From assembly GCF_003987015.1 (NCBI RefSeq), contig NZ_PIPQ01000008.1, positions 1 to 64,000 of the forward strand: 64,000 bases of DNA, read 5' to 3'. Both the position numbers and the translations under genes were made by a program. Positions 26,429 through 36,512 of this stretch are shown here, in pieces (the first letter of the stretch is position 1; each line of letters starts with the position of its first letter). The stretch is from Aliidiomarina taiwanensis (GTDB lineage Bacteria; Pseudomonadota; Gammaproteobacteria; Enterobacterales; Alteromonadaceae). The notes below the pieces were generated by a model. It was given only the letters and a program-made list of their open reading frames with translations. It searched no databases and had not been told where the DNA came from.

Positions 26429-28009
26429 ATGAGCCAAGTTCGCCCTATACAACGCGCCCTACTAAGCGTTTCAGACAAAACCGGTATTGTTGAATTTGCC
26501 CAAGCCTTGCACCAGCACGGCACTGAAATTCTTTCTACTGGCGGTACCGCTAAGTTGCTTCAAGAAGCAAACATTCCTGTCATTGAAGTGTCCGAGTACA
26601 CAGGTCAGCCCGAAATTATGGACGGCCGTGTGAAAACTCTACATCCTAAAATTCATGGCGGCATTTTAGCTCGCCGCGACGTCGATCAGGCCGTCATGGA
26701 AGAGCAAGGCATTGGCCCTATCGACTTGGTCGCAGTTAACTTGTACCCCTTTAAACAGACCGTAGCGAACCCCGACTGTAGTTTCGCAGACGCTATTGAA
26801 AACATTGATATTGGCGGCCCCACCATGGTCCGGGCAGCGGCTAAAAACCACGCCGACGTGACCATTGTCGTGAATGCAGCGGATTACCACCGGGTACTTG
26901 CTGAGCTTGAAAGTGCGGGAGGCGTTTCGGCCGACACACGCCGCGCGCTGGCCACTGCAGCATTTGAACATACAGCCGCTTACGACGGTATGATCGCGAA
27001 TTACTTAGGCCAACGGACCGGCGAAGGCGCAAGCATTGAAGCTCCAACCCGCTTCCCACAAACCTTCAATATGCAGGTACAGAAAAAACAAGACTTGCGC
27101 TATGGTGAAAATAGCCACCAACAAGCGGCGTTTTATGTTGACCCAGAGAGCCAAGCCCCCAGCGTGTCCACTTCGACCCAGCTGCAAGGAAAGGCGCTTT
27201 CTTACAACAATATTGCCGACACAGATGCAGCATTCGAGTGTGTGAAAACCTTTACTGCCCCGGCGTGTGTCATTGTAAAACATGCCAACCCGTGTGGCGT
27301 TGCTGTCGGCGCAAACATTTTAGAAGCCTATGAGCGCGCCTATAAAACAGACCCAACTTCTGCCTTTGGTGGCATTATCGCCTTTAACCAACCGCTCGAT
27401 GAAGAAACGGCCCATGCCATTGTTTCTCGCCAGTTTGTTGAAGTCATTATTGCCCCAGGCGCAAGTCAGCGTGCACAGTCTATTGTTGCGAGCAAACCCA
27501 ATGTTCGTTTACTCAGCACCGCTGCACTTGAGCAACCAAGCGCGCAGCTCGACTTTAAACGCGTGCAGGGTGGCTTATTGGTTCAAGACAGTGACCATGC
27601 CATTGTGCCACGTGACGAGCTACAGTTTGTGTCCAAGGTAAAACCTACGGAACAACAAATTGATGACTTATTATTTGCTTGGAACGTCGTACGCTTCGTC
27701 AAATCCAACGCCATTGTATACGCCAATGAAGGCATGACCATAGGTGTAGGTGCAGGGCAAATGAGCCGCGTGTACAGTGCCAAAATAGCGGCTATCAAGG
27801 CTGCCGACGAGAACCTTGAAGTAAAAGGCTCGGTCATGGCCTCAGACGCTTTCTTCCCATTCCGCGACACCATAGACGCAGCGGCTGAAGCCGGTATTAC
27901 CGCTATTATTCAGCCAGGCGGTTCGATACGCGATGAGGAAGTGATAGCGGCAGCCGACGAACATGGCATTGCCATGATCTTCACCGGTATGCGCCACTTT
28001 AAACATTAA
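26429..28009 (+). CDS. purH: bifunctional AICAR formyltransferase/IMP cyclohydrolase
   Basis: 526 residues from the ATG at 26429 ([19 protein letters not shown]). The last two steps of IMP synthesis. The N-terminal IMP cyclohydrolase domain (about 1-195) contains [10 protein letters not shown] and [16 protein letters not shown]. The C-terminal transformylase domain has the catalytic KHANPCG loop and the SDAFFPFRD end region. A TATAAT -10 at about 26349 is visible; no PurR box was found. Operon with purD, 12 bp apart. Confidence 0.98.
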   Translation: MSQVRPIQRALLSVSDKTGIVEFAQALHQHGTEILSTGGTAKLLQEANIPVIEVSEYTGQPEIMDGRVKTLHPKIHGGILARRDVDQAVMEEQGIGPIDLVAVNLYPFKQTVANPDCSFADAIENIDIGGPTMVRAAAKNHADVTIVVNAADYHRVLAELESAGGVSADTRRALATAAFEHTAAYDGMIANYLGQRTGEGASIEAPTRFPQTFNMQVQKKQDLRYGENSHQQAAFYVDPESQAPSVSTSTQLQGKALSYNNIADTDAAFECVKTFTAPACVIVKHANPCGVAVGANILEAYERAYKTDPTSAFGGIIAFNQPLDEETAHAIVSRQFVEVIIAPGASQRAQSIVASKPNVRLLSTAALEQPSAQLDFKRVQGGLLVQDSDHAIVPRDELQFVSKVKPTEQQIDDLLFAWNVVRFVKSNAIVYANEGMTIGVGAGQMSRVYSAKIAAIKAADENLEVKGSVMASDAFFPFRDTIDAAAEAGITAIIQPGGSIRDEEVIAAADEHGIAMIFTGMRHFKH

Positions 28010-28021
28010 AGGGGAAAGTCT

Positions 28022-29317
28022 GTGAAAATACTCATTATTGGAAGTGGCGGCCGTGAGCACGCCCTAGCCTGGAAGGTGGCTCAGTCAGACAAGGTGCAAC
28101 AGGTATTTGTTGCACCGGGAAATGCGGGCACGGCAACGGAGCCTAAAGTAAGCAATGTTGCTATTAACGTTGAAGACATTCCTGCGTTAATTCACTTTGC
28201 ACAGCAAGAAGCCATCGACTTAACCATTGTAGGCCCTGAAGCCCCACTTGTTCTGGGTGTTGTGGATCAGTTTCAGGCCGCAGGTTTAGCTATTTTTGGC
28301 CCGAGTAAAGGCGCGTCACAACTGGAAGGATCGAAAGCCTTCTGTAAAGACTTCTTTGCTCGCCATAATATTCCAACGGCTGACTACGAGAACTTTACTG
28401 AAATAGAACCAGCCAAGGCCTATGTACGTGCAGGTAAATTGCCCATTGTTATTAAAGCCGACGGCCTTGCTGCAGGTAAAGGTGTGATTATTGCAGAAAC
28501 ACTTGAGCAAGCAGACGCCGCCATTGAAGACATGTTAGCTGGCAATAAGTTTGGCTCTGCTGGCAGCCGTGTGGTTATTGAAGAGTTTTTAGTGGGTGAA
28601 GAGGCGAGCTTTATAGCTATGGTCGACGGCCATAACATTCTGGCTTTCGCTTCCAGCCAAGACCACAAAGCACGTGACAATGGCGACACAGGCCCAAACA
28701 CAGGTGGTATGGGCGCTTACTCCCCAGCACCGGTACTAACCGACAGTATTAGCGACTGGGTGGTTCAGCATATTATGCAGCCAACCGTCGACGGTATGCA
28801 TGCAGAAGGCAACACCTATGTGGGCTTCTTATATGCCGGACTCATGATTGCCGACGACGGTACCGCTAAAATTCTTGAGTACAATTGTCGCTTTGGTGAC
28901 CCTGAAACCCAACCCATTATGATGCGTTTAGAGTCGGACCTGATTGAGCTGTGTTTTGCAGCCTTAAAAGGCGAACTTAACACTACCCCTATCTCCTTTA
29001 GTAATAAGGCGGCAGTGGGCGTGGTAATGGCTGCTGGGGGCTATCCTGAGAGCTATAGAAAAGGTGACGTGATTCAAGGCTTAGATCAGGTTGCTTCCAC
29101 TGTGAATGAACACGAAGGTAAAGTGTTTCAAGCCGGCACACACGAACAAGATGGTCAGCTCGTCACCCAAGGCGGCCGTGTTCTTTGTGTCACAGCACTT
29201 GGTGACACAGTGACAGAAGCCCAACGAAATGCTTATAACATGGTCCACATGATCTCTTGGCCGGACTGCTATTATCGAACGGATATTGCACACCGCGCCA
29301 TTGCTCGAAAAGCATAA
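28022..29317 (+). CDS. purD: phosphoribosylamine--glycine ligase
   Basis: 431 residues, GTG start with GGGGAAAG upstream. ATP-grasp enzyme, second step of purine synthesis. N-terminal MKILIIGSGGREHALAWK, ATP-binding IKADGLAAGKGV, and the metal-binding ILEYNCRFGDPETQ are diagnostic. Follows purH and ends at a strong terminator. Confidence 0.98.
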   Translation: MKILIIGSGGREHALAWKVAQSDKVQQVFVAPGNAGTATEPKVSNVAINVEDIPALIHFAQQEAIDLTIVGPEAPLVLGVVDQFQAAGLAIFGPSKGASQLEGSKAFCKDFFARHNIPTADYENFTEIEPAKAYVRAGKLPIVIKADGLAAGKGVIIAETLEQADAAIEDMLAGNKFGSAGSRVVIEEFLVGEEASFIAMVDGHNILAFASSQDHKARDNGDTGPNTGGMGAYSPAPVLTDSISDWVVQHIMQPTVDGMHAEGNTYVGFLYAGLMIADDGTAKILEYNCRFGDPETQPIMMRLESDLIELCFAALKGELNTTPISFSNKAAVGVVMAAGGYPESYRKGDVIQGLDQVASTVNEHEGKVFQAGTHEQDGQLVTQGGRVLCVTALGDTVTEAQRNAYNMVHMISWPDCYYRTDIAHRAIARKA

Positions 29318-29324
29318 CCACTGC

Positions 29325-29365
29325 AAAAAGCCTCGCTGCACAGTGACGTACAGCGAGGCTTTTTT
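29325..29365. terminator. bidirectional terminator purD/maoP
   Basis: AAAAAGCCTCGCTG/CAGCGAGGCTTTTT stem with a 12-base loop. A and T runs on both sides allow termination from purD and from the convergent maoP, whose stop codon touches it. Confidence 0.9.
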
Positions 29366-29732
29366 AGTCTTCTAGTACTAAATCATCTTCCGTACTGTCC
29401 GAGTCGTCGAAGTCATTTTCATCTACCACCTTCGAACGCCCATACATACTTCCGACACGTGGACGATTAATACGCTTTTGGTATTTCATCCATGCCTTTT
29501 CTACTATTGTTTCTGCTTCTTTTTCACCTGCAATGACGGCAAGAATACTTTTGTCTTCTTCTGTTGAAGGTTCAATATCACCTGCAACAAGAGCACTAAT
29601 AAGGCTGCCATATTTTACTAACGCATCGCTTTCACGAATGGAGAAGTCTCCAGAGCGCGAGAAGCCATACGGGTAATTGCGGTAGTCGTTATACACTTTA
29701 CGCAATAAGGTTTCTCTATCAGTCGTTGCCAT
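29364..29732 (-). CDS. maoP: MaoP-like protein (DUF413, YifE family)
   Basis: 122 residues from the ATG at 29732 (AGGTGG 8 bases upstream). Similar to E. coli MaoP/YifE: the motif YPYGFSRSGDFSIRESDALVKYG corresponds to YPRGFSRHGDFTIKEA..., and EPSTEEDKSILAVIAGEKEAET and KAWMKYQKRINRPR also match. MaoP with its maoS DNA site constrains the Ori macrodomain in E. coli; whether that holds here is unknown. C-terminal tail very acidic. Confidence 0.85.
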   Translation of the reverse strand: MATTDRETLLRKVYNDYRNYPYGFSRSGDFSIRESDALVKYGSLISALVAGDIEPSTEEDKSILAVIAGEKEAETIVEKAWMKYQKRINRPRVGSMYGRSKVVDENDFDDSDSTEDDLVLED

Positions 29733-29922
29733 AGTCATATCCACCTTTGGGCAAAAAATGAATGGGTTGTGCAGCACTGTCACTGCTCAGGCAACGATAT
29801 AAGGCCAGAAATACATACTGTCAAGCATTTTTTTCAAAAATAACAATAATAAAACGCTTCGCTTGGCCTGTAGCAGGTCGGTTCGGCCTTTGGAGGGATT
29901 TCGCTGCCAGCAAGAAACACAA

Positions 29923-29954
29923 ACAAAAACGCCACCCGAAGGTGGCGTTTTTGT
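29923..29954 (-). terminator. terminator after tRNA-Gly
   Basis: AAAAACGCCACC/GGTGGCGTTTTT stem with a 4-base loop, immediately downstream of the tRNA on the minus strand, with flanking U-rich sequence. Confidence 0.85.
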
Positions 29955-29960
29955 TGAATT

Positions 29961-30036
29961 TGGAGCGAGTAACGAGGTTCGAACTCGTGACCTCAACCTT
30001 GGCAAGGTTGCGCTCTACCAGCTGAGCTATACTCGC
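29961..30036 (-). tRNA. tRNA-Gly (GCC anticodon)
   Basis: 76 nt on the minus strand. Acceptor GCGAGTA pairs with TACTCGC followed by TCCA, so the CCA end is encoded. The D-arm contains AGCTCAGCTGGTAGAGC. The anticodon stem CAACC/GGTTG holds loop TTGCCAA, giving anticodon GCC. The T-arm reads CACGAGTTCGAACCTCGT-type. Isolated single tRNA between maoP and orn. Confidence 0.97.
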
Positions 30037-30116
30037 ATGTGCTAGGGGCTTGCCCTGACTGCGAAATGCATTTTACTGATTCTAAGAGGTAATGCAAGCC
30101 CATTATTGCATCTTTC

Positions 30117-30665
30117 TTACTGTTCGACGAAAAAATGAGCACGGTAGTGCTTTAATTCGATAATTGACTCACGAATGTCGGCTAATGCCTCGTGTGCATT
30201 CTGTTTTACCAGGCCTTCCAGCACATTTGGCTGCCAACGCTTAGCTAATTCTTTCACTGTGCTGACGTCTAAATTACGGTAATGAAAGTAAGCTTCCAGC
30301 TCGGGCATGTAATTCGCTAAAAAACGTCTGTCCTGACAAATGCTATTCCCACACATCGGCGATGTGTTCGCGTCCACATGCTCTTTTAAGAATTCAATGG
30401 TGGCTCGTTCGGCCACAGCAATATCCACACCCTCTTCTTGAATCCGCTTTACCAAACCCGACTCTGTATGCGTGCGCGTATTCCATTCATCCATTCCGGC
30501 TAATACGTCGTCGCTTTGTTTAATGGCAAACACAGGACCAACAGCTATTTCATTCAAGTCGGCGTCTGTAACTATCGTGGCAATTTCGATTATTTTGTCT
30601 TCGTCGGGTAAAAGCCCCGTCATTTCTAGGTCAATCCAAATTAATCGAGTGCTTTTGTCGCTCAT
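30117..30665 (-). CDS. orn: oligoribonuclease
   Basis: 182 residues. DEDDh 3'-5' exonuclease that degrades 2-5-mer RNAs and pGpG, so it also completes c-di-GMP turnover made by the cyclases later in this window. Motif I is WIDLEMTGL (D, E), the central part is [13 protein letters not shown], and the C-terminal [11 protein letters not shown] carries the His/Asp pair. Divergent from rsgA, as in E. coli. Confidence 0.97.
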   Translation of the reverse strand: MSDKSTRLIWIDLEMTGLLPDEDKIIEIATIVTDADLNEIAVGPVFAIKQSDDVLAGMDEWNTRTHTESGLVKRIQEEGVDIAVAERATIEFLKEHVDANTSPMCGNSICQDRRFLANYMPELEAYFHYRNLDVSTVKELAKRWQPNVLEGLVKQNAHEALADIRESIIELKHYRAHFFVEQ

Positions 30666-30779
30666 GCTGTTCCCTTCTTTCGTTGAAGCTGCGCTTTTGC
30701 GCGCTTTTCATCACACTTTATTGCACATTATTGTATGATAGATACATATAAAAAGCTCGCATATCGCCAAGGAGACTGC

Positions 30780-31799
30780 GTGGGGCAAAAAAGAAAATTA
30801 ACCAAAGGTCAGCAGCGTCGCATTCATGCCAACCAAGCGAAACGGCTGGCACGTCGCGACACAGAAGAAACACAAGTCTGGAGTGAAGAACAGCTTGGCC
30901 CACTCCAGCCTGGCCGTGTGGTGAGCCGCTTTGGTCAGCATGCCGACATTCTAGATGCCGATGCAAATATATATAGGTGCAATATTCGGCGGGCTGTTCA
31001 AAGCCTGGTCACAGGTGACAAGGTTGCTTGGCGTAAAGCGCCTACACAAGAACAAGGCATGCAAGGCGTTGTTGAAGCCGTAGAAGAACGTGAAAGCGAG
31101 CTGTGTCGCCCAGACATTTATGACGGCTTAAAGCCTGTTGCCGCAAATATAGAACAAATTTTTATTGTTTCGTCACCTCAGCCGGCCTTCTCCGATCAAA
31201 TCATTGATCGTTATCTTGTGGCTTGCGAAGACGCCGGCATACAGCCCATTATTGTGATGAACAAAACTGACTTAATGACACCCGACGAAGCAGAGTTTAT
31301 TCAAGAACGGTTATCAGTTTACCAACGTATGGGCTACAGCGTCGTTCGCGCAAGTGCCGCGACAGGTGAAGGTATTGAAGAGCTGAGGCAATGCTTTATT
31401 GGTAAGATCTCGGTATTAGTTGGCCAGTCTGGAGTGGGTAAGTCCTCACTTATAGACAAAACCTTACCTGAAGTGAGTTTACTGATTGGCGACATTTCGG
31501 TTAATTCAGGTTTAGGCCAACACACCACCACGGTCGCTCGCTGGTACCCTTTAAATGAAGGCGGCGCTCTGATTGATTCGCCGGGCATTCGTGAGTTTGG
31601 CTTATGGCATATGTCCGCTGAGCGTATTACTCAAGGGTTTGTGGACTTTCACCCATTTTTAGGCACCTGCAAGTTTCGCGACTGCCGTCACGACACGGAC
31701 CCAGGGTGCGCACTCCAGCAGGCTGTGGCAGAAGGTAAGCTAGATGCTCGCAGACTTGCTAATTTCCACCGTATTATTGACTCATTAGAGAAAAGTTGA
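30780..31799 (+). CDS. rsgA: ribosome small-subunit-dependent GTPase A
   Basis: 339 residues from a GTG at 30780 with AAGGAG 5 bases upstream; the earlier ATG at 30735 lacks a ribosome site. Circularly permuted GTPase for 30S maturation. N-terminal OB-fold, then NKTD (G4), GQSGVGKSSL (G1) and DSPG (G3), and a C-terminal zinc finger CKFRDCRHDTDPGC. Starts with the basic KLTKGQQRRIHANQAKR tail. It is followed at once by psd, as in E. coli. Confidence 0.96.
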   Translation: MGQKRKLTKGQQRRIHANQAKRLARRDTEETQVWSEEQLGPLQPGRVVSRFGQHADILDADANIYRCNIRRAVQSLVTGDKVAWRKAPTQEQGMQGVVEAVEERESELCRPDIYDGLKPVAANIEQIFIVSSPQPAFSDQIIDRYLVACEDAGIQPIIVMNKTDLMTPDEAEFIQERLSVYQRMGYSVVRASAATGEGIEELRQCFIGKISVLVGQSGVGKSSLIDKTLPEVSLLIGDISVNSGLGQHTTTVARWYPLNEGGALIDSPGIREFGLWHMSAERITQGFVDFHPFLGTCKFRDCRHDTDPGCALQQAVAEGKLDARRLANFHRIIDSLEKS

Positions 31800-31807
31800 G
31801 GTTTGAA

Positions 31808-32677
31808 GTGACTATTATTGAGCGGTTTAAAATTGTAGGGCAGTATATTTTACCTAAACATTTGCTGTCCCGTTTGACTGGGCGTTTTGCTGCAGCGCGG
31901 GCAGGCTGGTTTACCCAAGTGGCCATTCGCGCCTTCATTCGTAACTTTAGCGTGGACATGTCCGAGGCTGCCTCGCCTGATCCTAAGTCGTATAAAACCT
32001 TTAACGACTTCTTCACTCGCCCTTTAAAAGAAGGAGCACGCCCTTTACTAGCCGAAGGCAACCAGCTAGCCCACCCTGTTGACGGTACAGTCAGCCAGGC
32101 AGGCCCCATTCATGCTGGAACCATAGTACAAGCCAAGAATCACGACTACAGTGTCGCGGCTCTGCTAGGTGGAGACCAAGCCCTCGCTGCAGAGTTTGAC
32201 GGTGGCGAGTTTGCTACTATTTACCTCGCACCACGTGACTACCACCGTATTCACATGCCATGCGACGGCGTATTGCGTGAAATGATTTACATACCGGGAG
32301 ACTTGTTCTCCGTAAACCCACTGACAGCACAGCATGTACCTAACTTGTTTGCCCGAAACGAACGCGTGGTTGCGGTTTTTGATACGGAACAGGGCCCCTT
32401 CACCATTGTCTTGGTTGGCGCCACCATTGTGGCCAGCATTGAAACCGTTTGGGCTGGAACAGTAACCCCACCGAGGGGGCCTGGCATTCACCGCTGGAGC
32501 TATCCTAAGGAAGGTGTAAATGCTGTCACACTCAAGCGCGGTGAAGAAATGGGACGCTTTAAGCTGGGCTCCACCATTGTCATGACCTTTCCGAAAGACA
32601 CAGTGAAGTGGGAAAACGACCTGGTACCTGGGCAAACCACGCGCATGGGTACAGTTCTAGGGCAGTGGGATAGCTAG
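31808..32677 (+). CDS. psd: phosphatidylserine decarboxylase proenzyme
   Basis: 289 residues from a GTG at 31808 (GAGG 6 bases upstream); the TTG at 31796 is less likely. Inner-membrane enzyme converting phosphatidylserine to phosphatidylethanolamine. Catalytic residues lie in HPVDG and in YHRIHMPCDG. The autocatalytic cleavage site is FKLGSTIVM, where Ser becomes the pyruvoyl group. Probable operon rsgA-psd-GDPD. Confidence 0.96.
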   Translation: MTIIERFKIVGQYILPKHLLSRLTGRFAAARAGWFTQVAIRAFIRNFSVDMSEAASPDPKSYKTFNDFFTRPLKEGARPLLAEGNQLAHPVDGTVSQAGPIHAGTIVQAKNHDYSVAALLGGDQALAAEFDGGEFATIYLAPRDYHRIHMPCDGVLREMIYIPGDLFSVNPLTAQHVPNLFARNERVVAVFDTEQGPFTIVLVGATIVASIETVWAGTVTPPRGPGIHRWSYPKEGVNAVTLKRGEEMGRFKLGSTIVMTFPKDTVKWENDLVPGQTTRMGTVLGQWDS

Positions 32678-32681
32678 CCCT

Positions 32682-33383
32682 ATGCTCATTATTGCCCATC
32701 GTGGGGCGAGCGCTGTTACAGCAGAAAACACGCTCGCCGCATTTGAAGAAGCAATACACGCTCAAGCAGACGCTATTGAGCTTGATGTTTATCAAGTTGA
32801 AAACCAACTCTATGTGTTTCACGACCGCCATTTAACGCGGCTGACTTCTAGTACAGGTCGCTTCGTCGACCTGACAGACCAACAAGTTCAGTCATTACTG
32901 GTTTTAGGGCAGCATGCCATTCCAACGTTAGAGCAAGCACTTGCCCATATTGCTGGCCGAACGGCCTTAAATATTGAATTGAAAGGCCCGATTGCCTGCG
33001 CTCAGATTTGTCGACACCTAGAGAAAGCGGTACACCAATTTGGTTTTACCGAACAAAGTCTGCTGGTGTCCTCTTTTAATCATCACTGGCTAAAAGAGCT
33101 TAAACAAGCACGTCCGCAGACTCGCATAGGCGCATTAACAGCCAGCTGCCCGTTAAGCTACGCCGCCTTTGCTAGCGAGCTGAACGCCTATTCCGTTCAT
33201 ATTGACGTGAACACAGTTACTGAAGCATTTGTTGCCGACGCCCACGCACGTGGCTTGGCTGTGTATGTGTATACGGTGGATGATCCTGCGGATATGGTTT
33301 GGCTCCATAAAATAGGGGTGGATGGCATATTCACCAACCACCCCCAATTAACTCGTCAAAGCCTGCAGTTAATCCTTAACTGA
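32682..33383 (+). CDS. cytoplasmic glycerophosphodiester phosphodiesterase
   Basis: 233 residues, no signal peptide, hence UgpQ-like rather than periplasmic GlpQ. Hydrolyses glycerophosphodiesters to glycerol-3-phosphate and alcohol. Motifs: IAHRGASAVTAENT (His, Arg), AIELDVYQVENQLYVFHD (Glu, Asp, His) and NIELKGP. It starts 4 bp after psd and overlaps the end of the convergent RND gene by 15 bp. Pairing with psd suggests phospholipid headgroup recycling (inference). Confidence 0.92.
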   Translation: MLIIAHRGASAVTAENTLAAFEEAIHAQADAIELDVYQVENQLYVFHDRHLTRLTSSTGRFVDLTDQQVQSLLVLGQHAIPTLEQALAHIAGRTALNIELKGPIACAQICRHLEKAVHQFGFTEQSLLVSSFNHHWLKELKQARPQTRIGALTASCPLSYAAFASELNAYSVHIDVNTVTEAFVADAHARGLAVYVYTVDDPADMVWLHKIGVDGIFTNHPQLTRQSLQLILN

Positions 33384-36300
33384 TTGCGCTTCTTTAAGCG
33401 CGTCTTCTTCTGCACGACGGTCCGGATATATTTGCTCAAGTCGCTCTAACTCGTTGGTTATTTCCAGAGGTGAGCGAGTGTTTCGCGCAAGCCCTGCGTA
33501 CAGCGACGGTACTAAAAATACCGTTAAAAACGCAGAGAAAGCCACACCACAGAATATGACCACACCAATCACCATTCTGCTTTCAGCACCTGGGCCTGTT
33601 GCCAAGACTAAAGGCAAAGAGCTCATAAGGGTGGTAAAGGCCGTCATCACAATGGGTCGTAGGCGCAAACGAGACGCCCTAGCTAAAGCCTCTTCAAAAC
33701 GCATGCCGGCGTCGCGTAGCTGGTTGGCAAACTCCACAATAAGAATACCGTTTTTCGCTGCCAAACCTATCAGCATGACAATACCAATTTGGCTGTAAAT
33801 ATTAATGGTCATACCCGTGGCATATAAACCAAACAGGGCGCCAAAAATAGCCAAGGGCACCGTTAAGATAATAACGATTGGGTGAATAAAGCTTTCAAAC
33901 TGTGCCGCAAGCACCAAGAAAGTAATGGCTAAGGCCAAGGCAAATATAAAGATAATAGTGCTGCCACCTTCTTGATACAGCTGCGATTGCCCTTTGTAGT
34001 CATAGGTCACGTCGTCTGGTAAATCGTTTGCCACTATATCTTCTAAGAAGGCCAGTGCCTCGCCTAGTGAATAGCCGTCCGCTAAGTTCGCACTAATGGT
34101 AATAGAGCGCATGCGGTTATAACGGTTCAAGGTAGAAGCTGTTGCCCCCTCTTCCACTGTGACCAGGTTCGACATAGGAATTAACTGGCGTGTGGTTTGC
34201 GAGCGCACATAAATATTGTCAATGTCTTGTGGCGAACGGAAGTCCGAACGCTCACCTTCTAGTAACACATTATACTCTTCACCATTGTCTTGATAGCGGG
34301 TGACCCGGCGGCTTCCAAGCATACTTTCAAGAGTTCGCCCTATGTCACCAACGGACACGCCTAAGTCTGCTGCACGGTTTTGGTCTATTTTAATACGTAA
34401 CTGAGGCACGGTTTCGCGATAGTCACTATCAAGTTGAACCAACCCCGGGTTTTCTTGCGCTTTCTCTAGCACAATGTCCCGGTAGCGCGCCAAGTCCGCA
34501 AAGGTGTTCCCCTGCAATACAAACTCCACAGGACGCGACCCGCCCCCTCCGCGAATACCACTGCGCATATTCGCAAAGGCAATAACATCGGGCACTTCTT
34601 GCAGGCGTCCACGCACTTCGTTTAACAACTCGAACGAGCTCCAGTCTCGCTCACTGAATGGCACAGCACCTACAATCACAATACCGGCACTATTACCCCA
34701 GCCAGGGGTACGCGTAATCAGTCGCTCAATTTTACCTTCGTCTATGTAGGGCAATAAAATCTCTTCGATTTTATTCATGTTACGCAGGTTCGACTCGTAA
34801 CTTGCTCCTTCTGCGCTACGCACCATGACAAAGAAGTTGCCTCTGTCTTCAGGTGGCACGAACTCCTGACCAATTTTATTCAATAGTAGGTAAGAGGCTC
34901 CTGCCGACAAGACAACCACCGCAAAAGCCACGAGTGGCATGGTCATGCTCTTGCGCACCATACGCTCATACGACACTTCCACTCGGTGAAAGAGGTTGTC
35001 TACCGCACGGCCAAAGCGCGAGTTCCGCTCTTGCTTCTTCAATATTTTTGAACACAACATGGGCGATAACGTGAGCGCCGTAATACTTGAAAAAGCAACG
35101 GCCGCTGCCAAGGCAATGGCAAACTCTGTAAACAGCAAGCCGATATTGCCGTCCATAAAAATTAACGGCACAAACACTGAGATAAGCACGAGGGTGGTGG
35201 CTACCACCGCAAAGCCAACTTCACGGGCACCTCGGTAAGCGGCTAATAACGGAGGGTCGCCATTCTCAACACGGCGGTAAATATTTTCTAAAACCACAAT
35301 GGAGTCGTCTACAACCAAGCCAATAGCTAGCACAAGCGCCAGCAAGGTCAGTAGATTTATAGAAAAGCCCATAGCGCTCAGCACAATATACGAAGACAAC
35401 AAGGCTACCGGTACCGTCAGCGCGGGAATTAAGGTGACACGAATATTTCCTAGGAAGAAATAAATCACCAAAATAACCATGCCCATGGCAATAAATAGTG
35501 TTTCGTACACTTCGTCGATAGAGTCACGAATAAATACCGACGAGTCGTAACTTGGGACCAGCACCATACTTGCCGGTAAGGTGCTTTGCACACGCTTCAC
35601 TTCTTTGGCCACGTTGTCTACCACTTCAAGCGTGTTGGCATTCGACTGGCGGATAATACCTATACCCACCATGTTAATACCGTTACCGCGGAACTCTGTG
35701 CGGTCGTTCTCGGCTTCCACCGACACCCGAGCAACTTCACCGAGACGCACTATGTAGCCGTCGGCACCATTAATAATGCTTAGGTTTGCGAAGTCTTCTG
35801 CCGTTAAATAACTACGGGTCACGCGAACCGAGAATTCACGATCACGCGATTCAATTTCACCTGCTGGTAGCTCAACGTTTTCTGCCCGTAAGCGGCTTTC
35901 TATATCCGACACGGTAATGCCACGAGCAGCCATGGCTTGCCTGTCCAACCATATTTTCATGGCGTAACGGCGTTCACCCCCAATGTTGACTCGGGCAACA
36001 CCGTCAACCACCGACAAGCGGTCGACAATATAACGGTTGGCGTAATCCGTTAGCTCCAGTGTGGTCATGTTTTCGCTACGCAAGCTATACCACACCACAG
36101 TGTCTTCGTCGGAGTTTGCCTTGGTGACTTCGGGTGGGTTTACTTGCTCTGGCAAGCTCCGCATCACCCGCTGCACCCGCTCGCGCACATCGTTGGCGGC
36201 TGCGTCTATCTCCCGGTTTTGCTCAAACTCAATGGTAATGCGTGAACTTCCATCGCGGCTGGAGGAGTTGATACTTTTAATACCGTCGATGCCGCTAATA

Positions 36301-36509
36301 CGCTCTTCAATGACTTGCGTAATTTGAGTTTCAATAATTTCTGCGTTAGCCCCAGGGTAGCTGGTGCTAATGGACACTACAGGCGGCTCAATGTTCGGGT
36401 ACTCTCGAAGTGGTAGCGACGAAAACGCCACCACGCCAAAAATAATTAAAAGAATATTGATAACGGTAGCAAATACCGGACGCTTTACAGACACATCAGA
36501 TAGCAACAT
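33369..36509 (-). CDS. RND-family efflux transporter permease
   Basis: 1046 residues. AcrB-like inner-membrane pump with 12 membrane helices and two large periplasmic loops. N-terminal LSDVSVKRPVFATVINILLI, proton-relay residues in ALVLAIGLVVDDSIVVLENIYR (helix 4 Asp-Asp), Lys in helix 10 region IGLAAKNGILIVEFANQL. Cotranscribed with the fusion protein 3 bp upstream. No outer-membrane factor gene is present, so a TolC encoded elsewhere is expected. Closer in feel to VexD/MexK-type single-operon pumps; substrate unknown. Confidence 0.95.
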   Translation of the reverse strand: MLLSDVSVKRPVFATVINILLIIFGVVAFSSLPLREYPNIEPPVVSISTSYPGANAEIIETQITQVIEERISGIDGIKSINSSSRDGSSRITIEFEQNREIDAAANDVRERVQRVMRSLPEQVNPPEVTKANSDEDTVVWYSLRSENMTTLELTDYANRYIVDRLSVVDGVARVNIGGERRYAMKIWLDRQAMAARGITVSDIESRLRAENVELPAGEIESRDREFSVRVTRSYLTAEDFANLSIINGADGYIVRLGEVARVSVEAENDRTEFRGNGINMVGIGIIRQSNANTLEVVDNVAKEVKRVQSTLPASMVLVPSYDSSVFIRDSIDEVYETLFIAMGMVILVIYFFLGNIRVTLIPALTVPVALLSSYIVLSAMGFSINLLTLLALVLAIGLVVDDSIVVLENIYRRVENGDPPLLAAYRGAREVGFAVVATTLVLISVFVPLIFMDGNIGLLFTEFAIALAAAVAFSSITALTLSPMLCSKILKKQERNSRFGRAVDNLFHRVEVSYERMVRKSMTMPLVAFAVVVLSAGASYLLLNKIGQEFVPPEDRGNFFVMVRSAEGASYESNLRNMNKIEEILLPYIDEGKIERLITRTPGWGNSAGIVIVGAVPFSERDWSSFELLNEVRGRLQEVPDVIAFANMRSGIRGGGGSRPVEFVLQGNTFADLARYRDIVLEKAQENPGLVQLDSDYRETVPQLRIKIDQNRAADLGVSVGDIGRTLESMLGSRRVTRYQDNGEEYNVLLEGERSDFRSPQDIDNIYVRSQTTRQLIPMSNLVTVEEGATASTLNRYNRMRSITISANLADGYSLGEALAFLEDIVANDLPDDVTYDYKGQSQLYQEGGSTIIFIFALALAITFLVLAAQFESFIHPIVIILTVPLAIFGALFGLYATGMTINIYSQIGIVMLIGLAAKNGILIVEFANQLRDAGMRFEEALARASRLRLRPIVMTAFTTLMSSLPLVLATGPGAESRMVIGVVIFCGVAFSAFLTVFLVPSLYAGLARNTRSPLEITNELERLEQIYPDRRAEEDALKEAQSVKD

Positions 36510-36512
36510 AAC

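Noticed and set aside
29762-30025. 87-residue frame overlapping the tRNA-Gly and its terminator
   Set aside because: The region is fully explained by the tRNA and hairpin; tRNA-derived pseudo-peptides of this kind are a common artefact.
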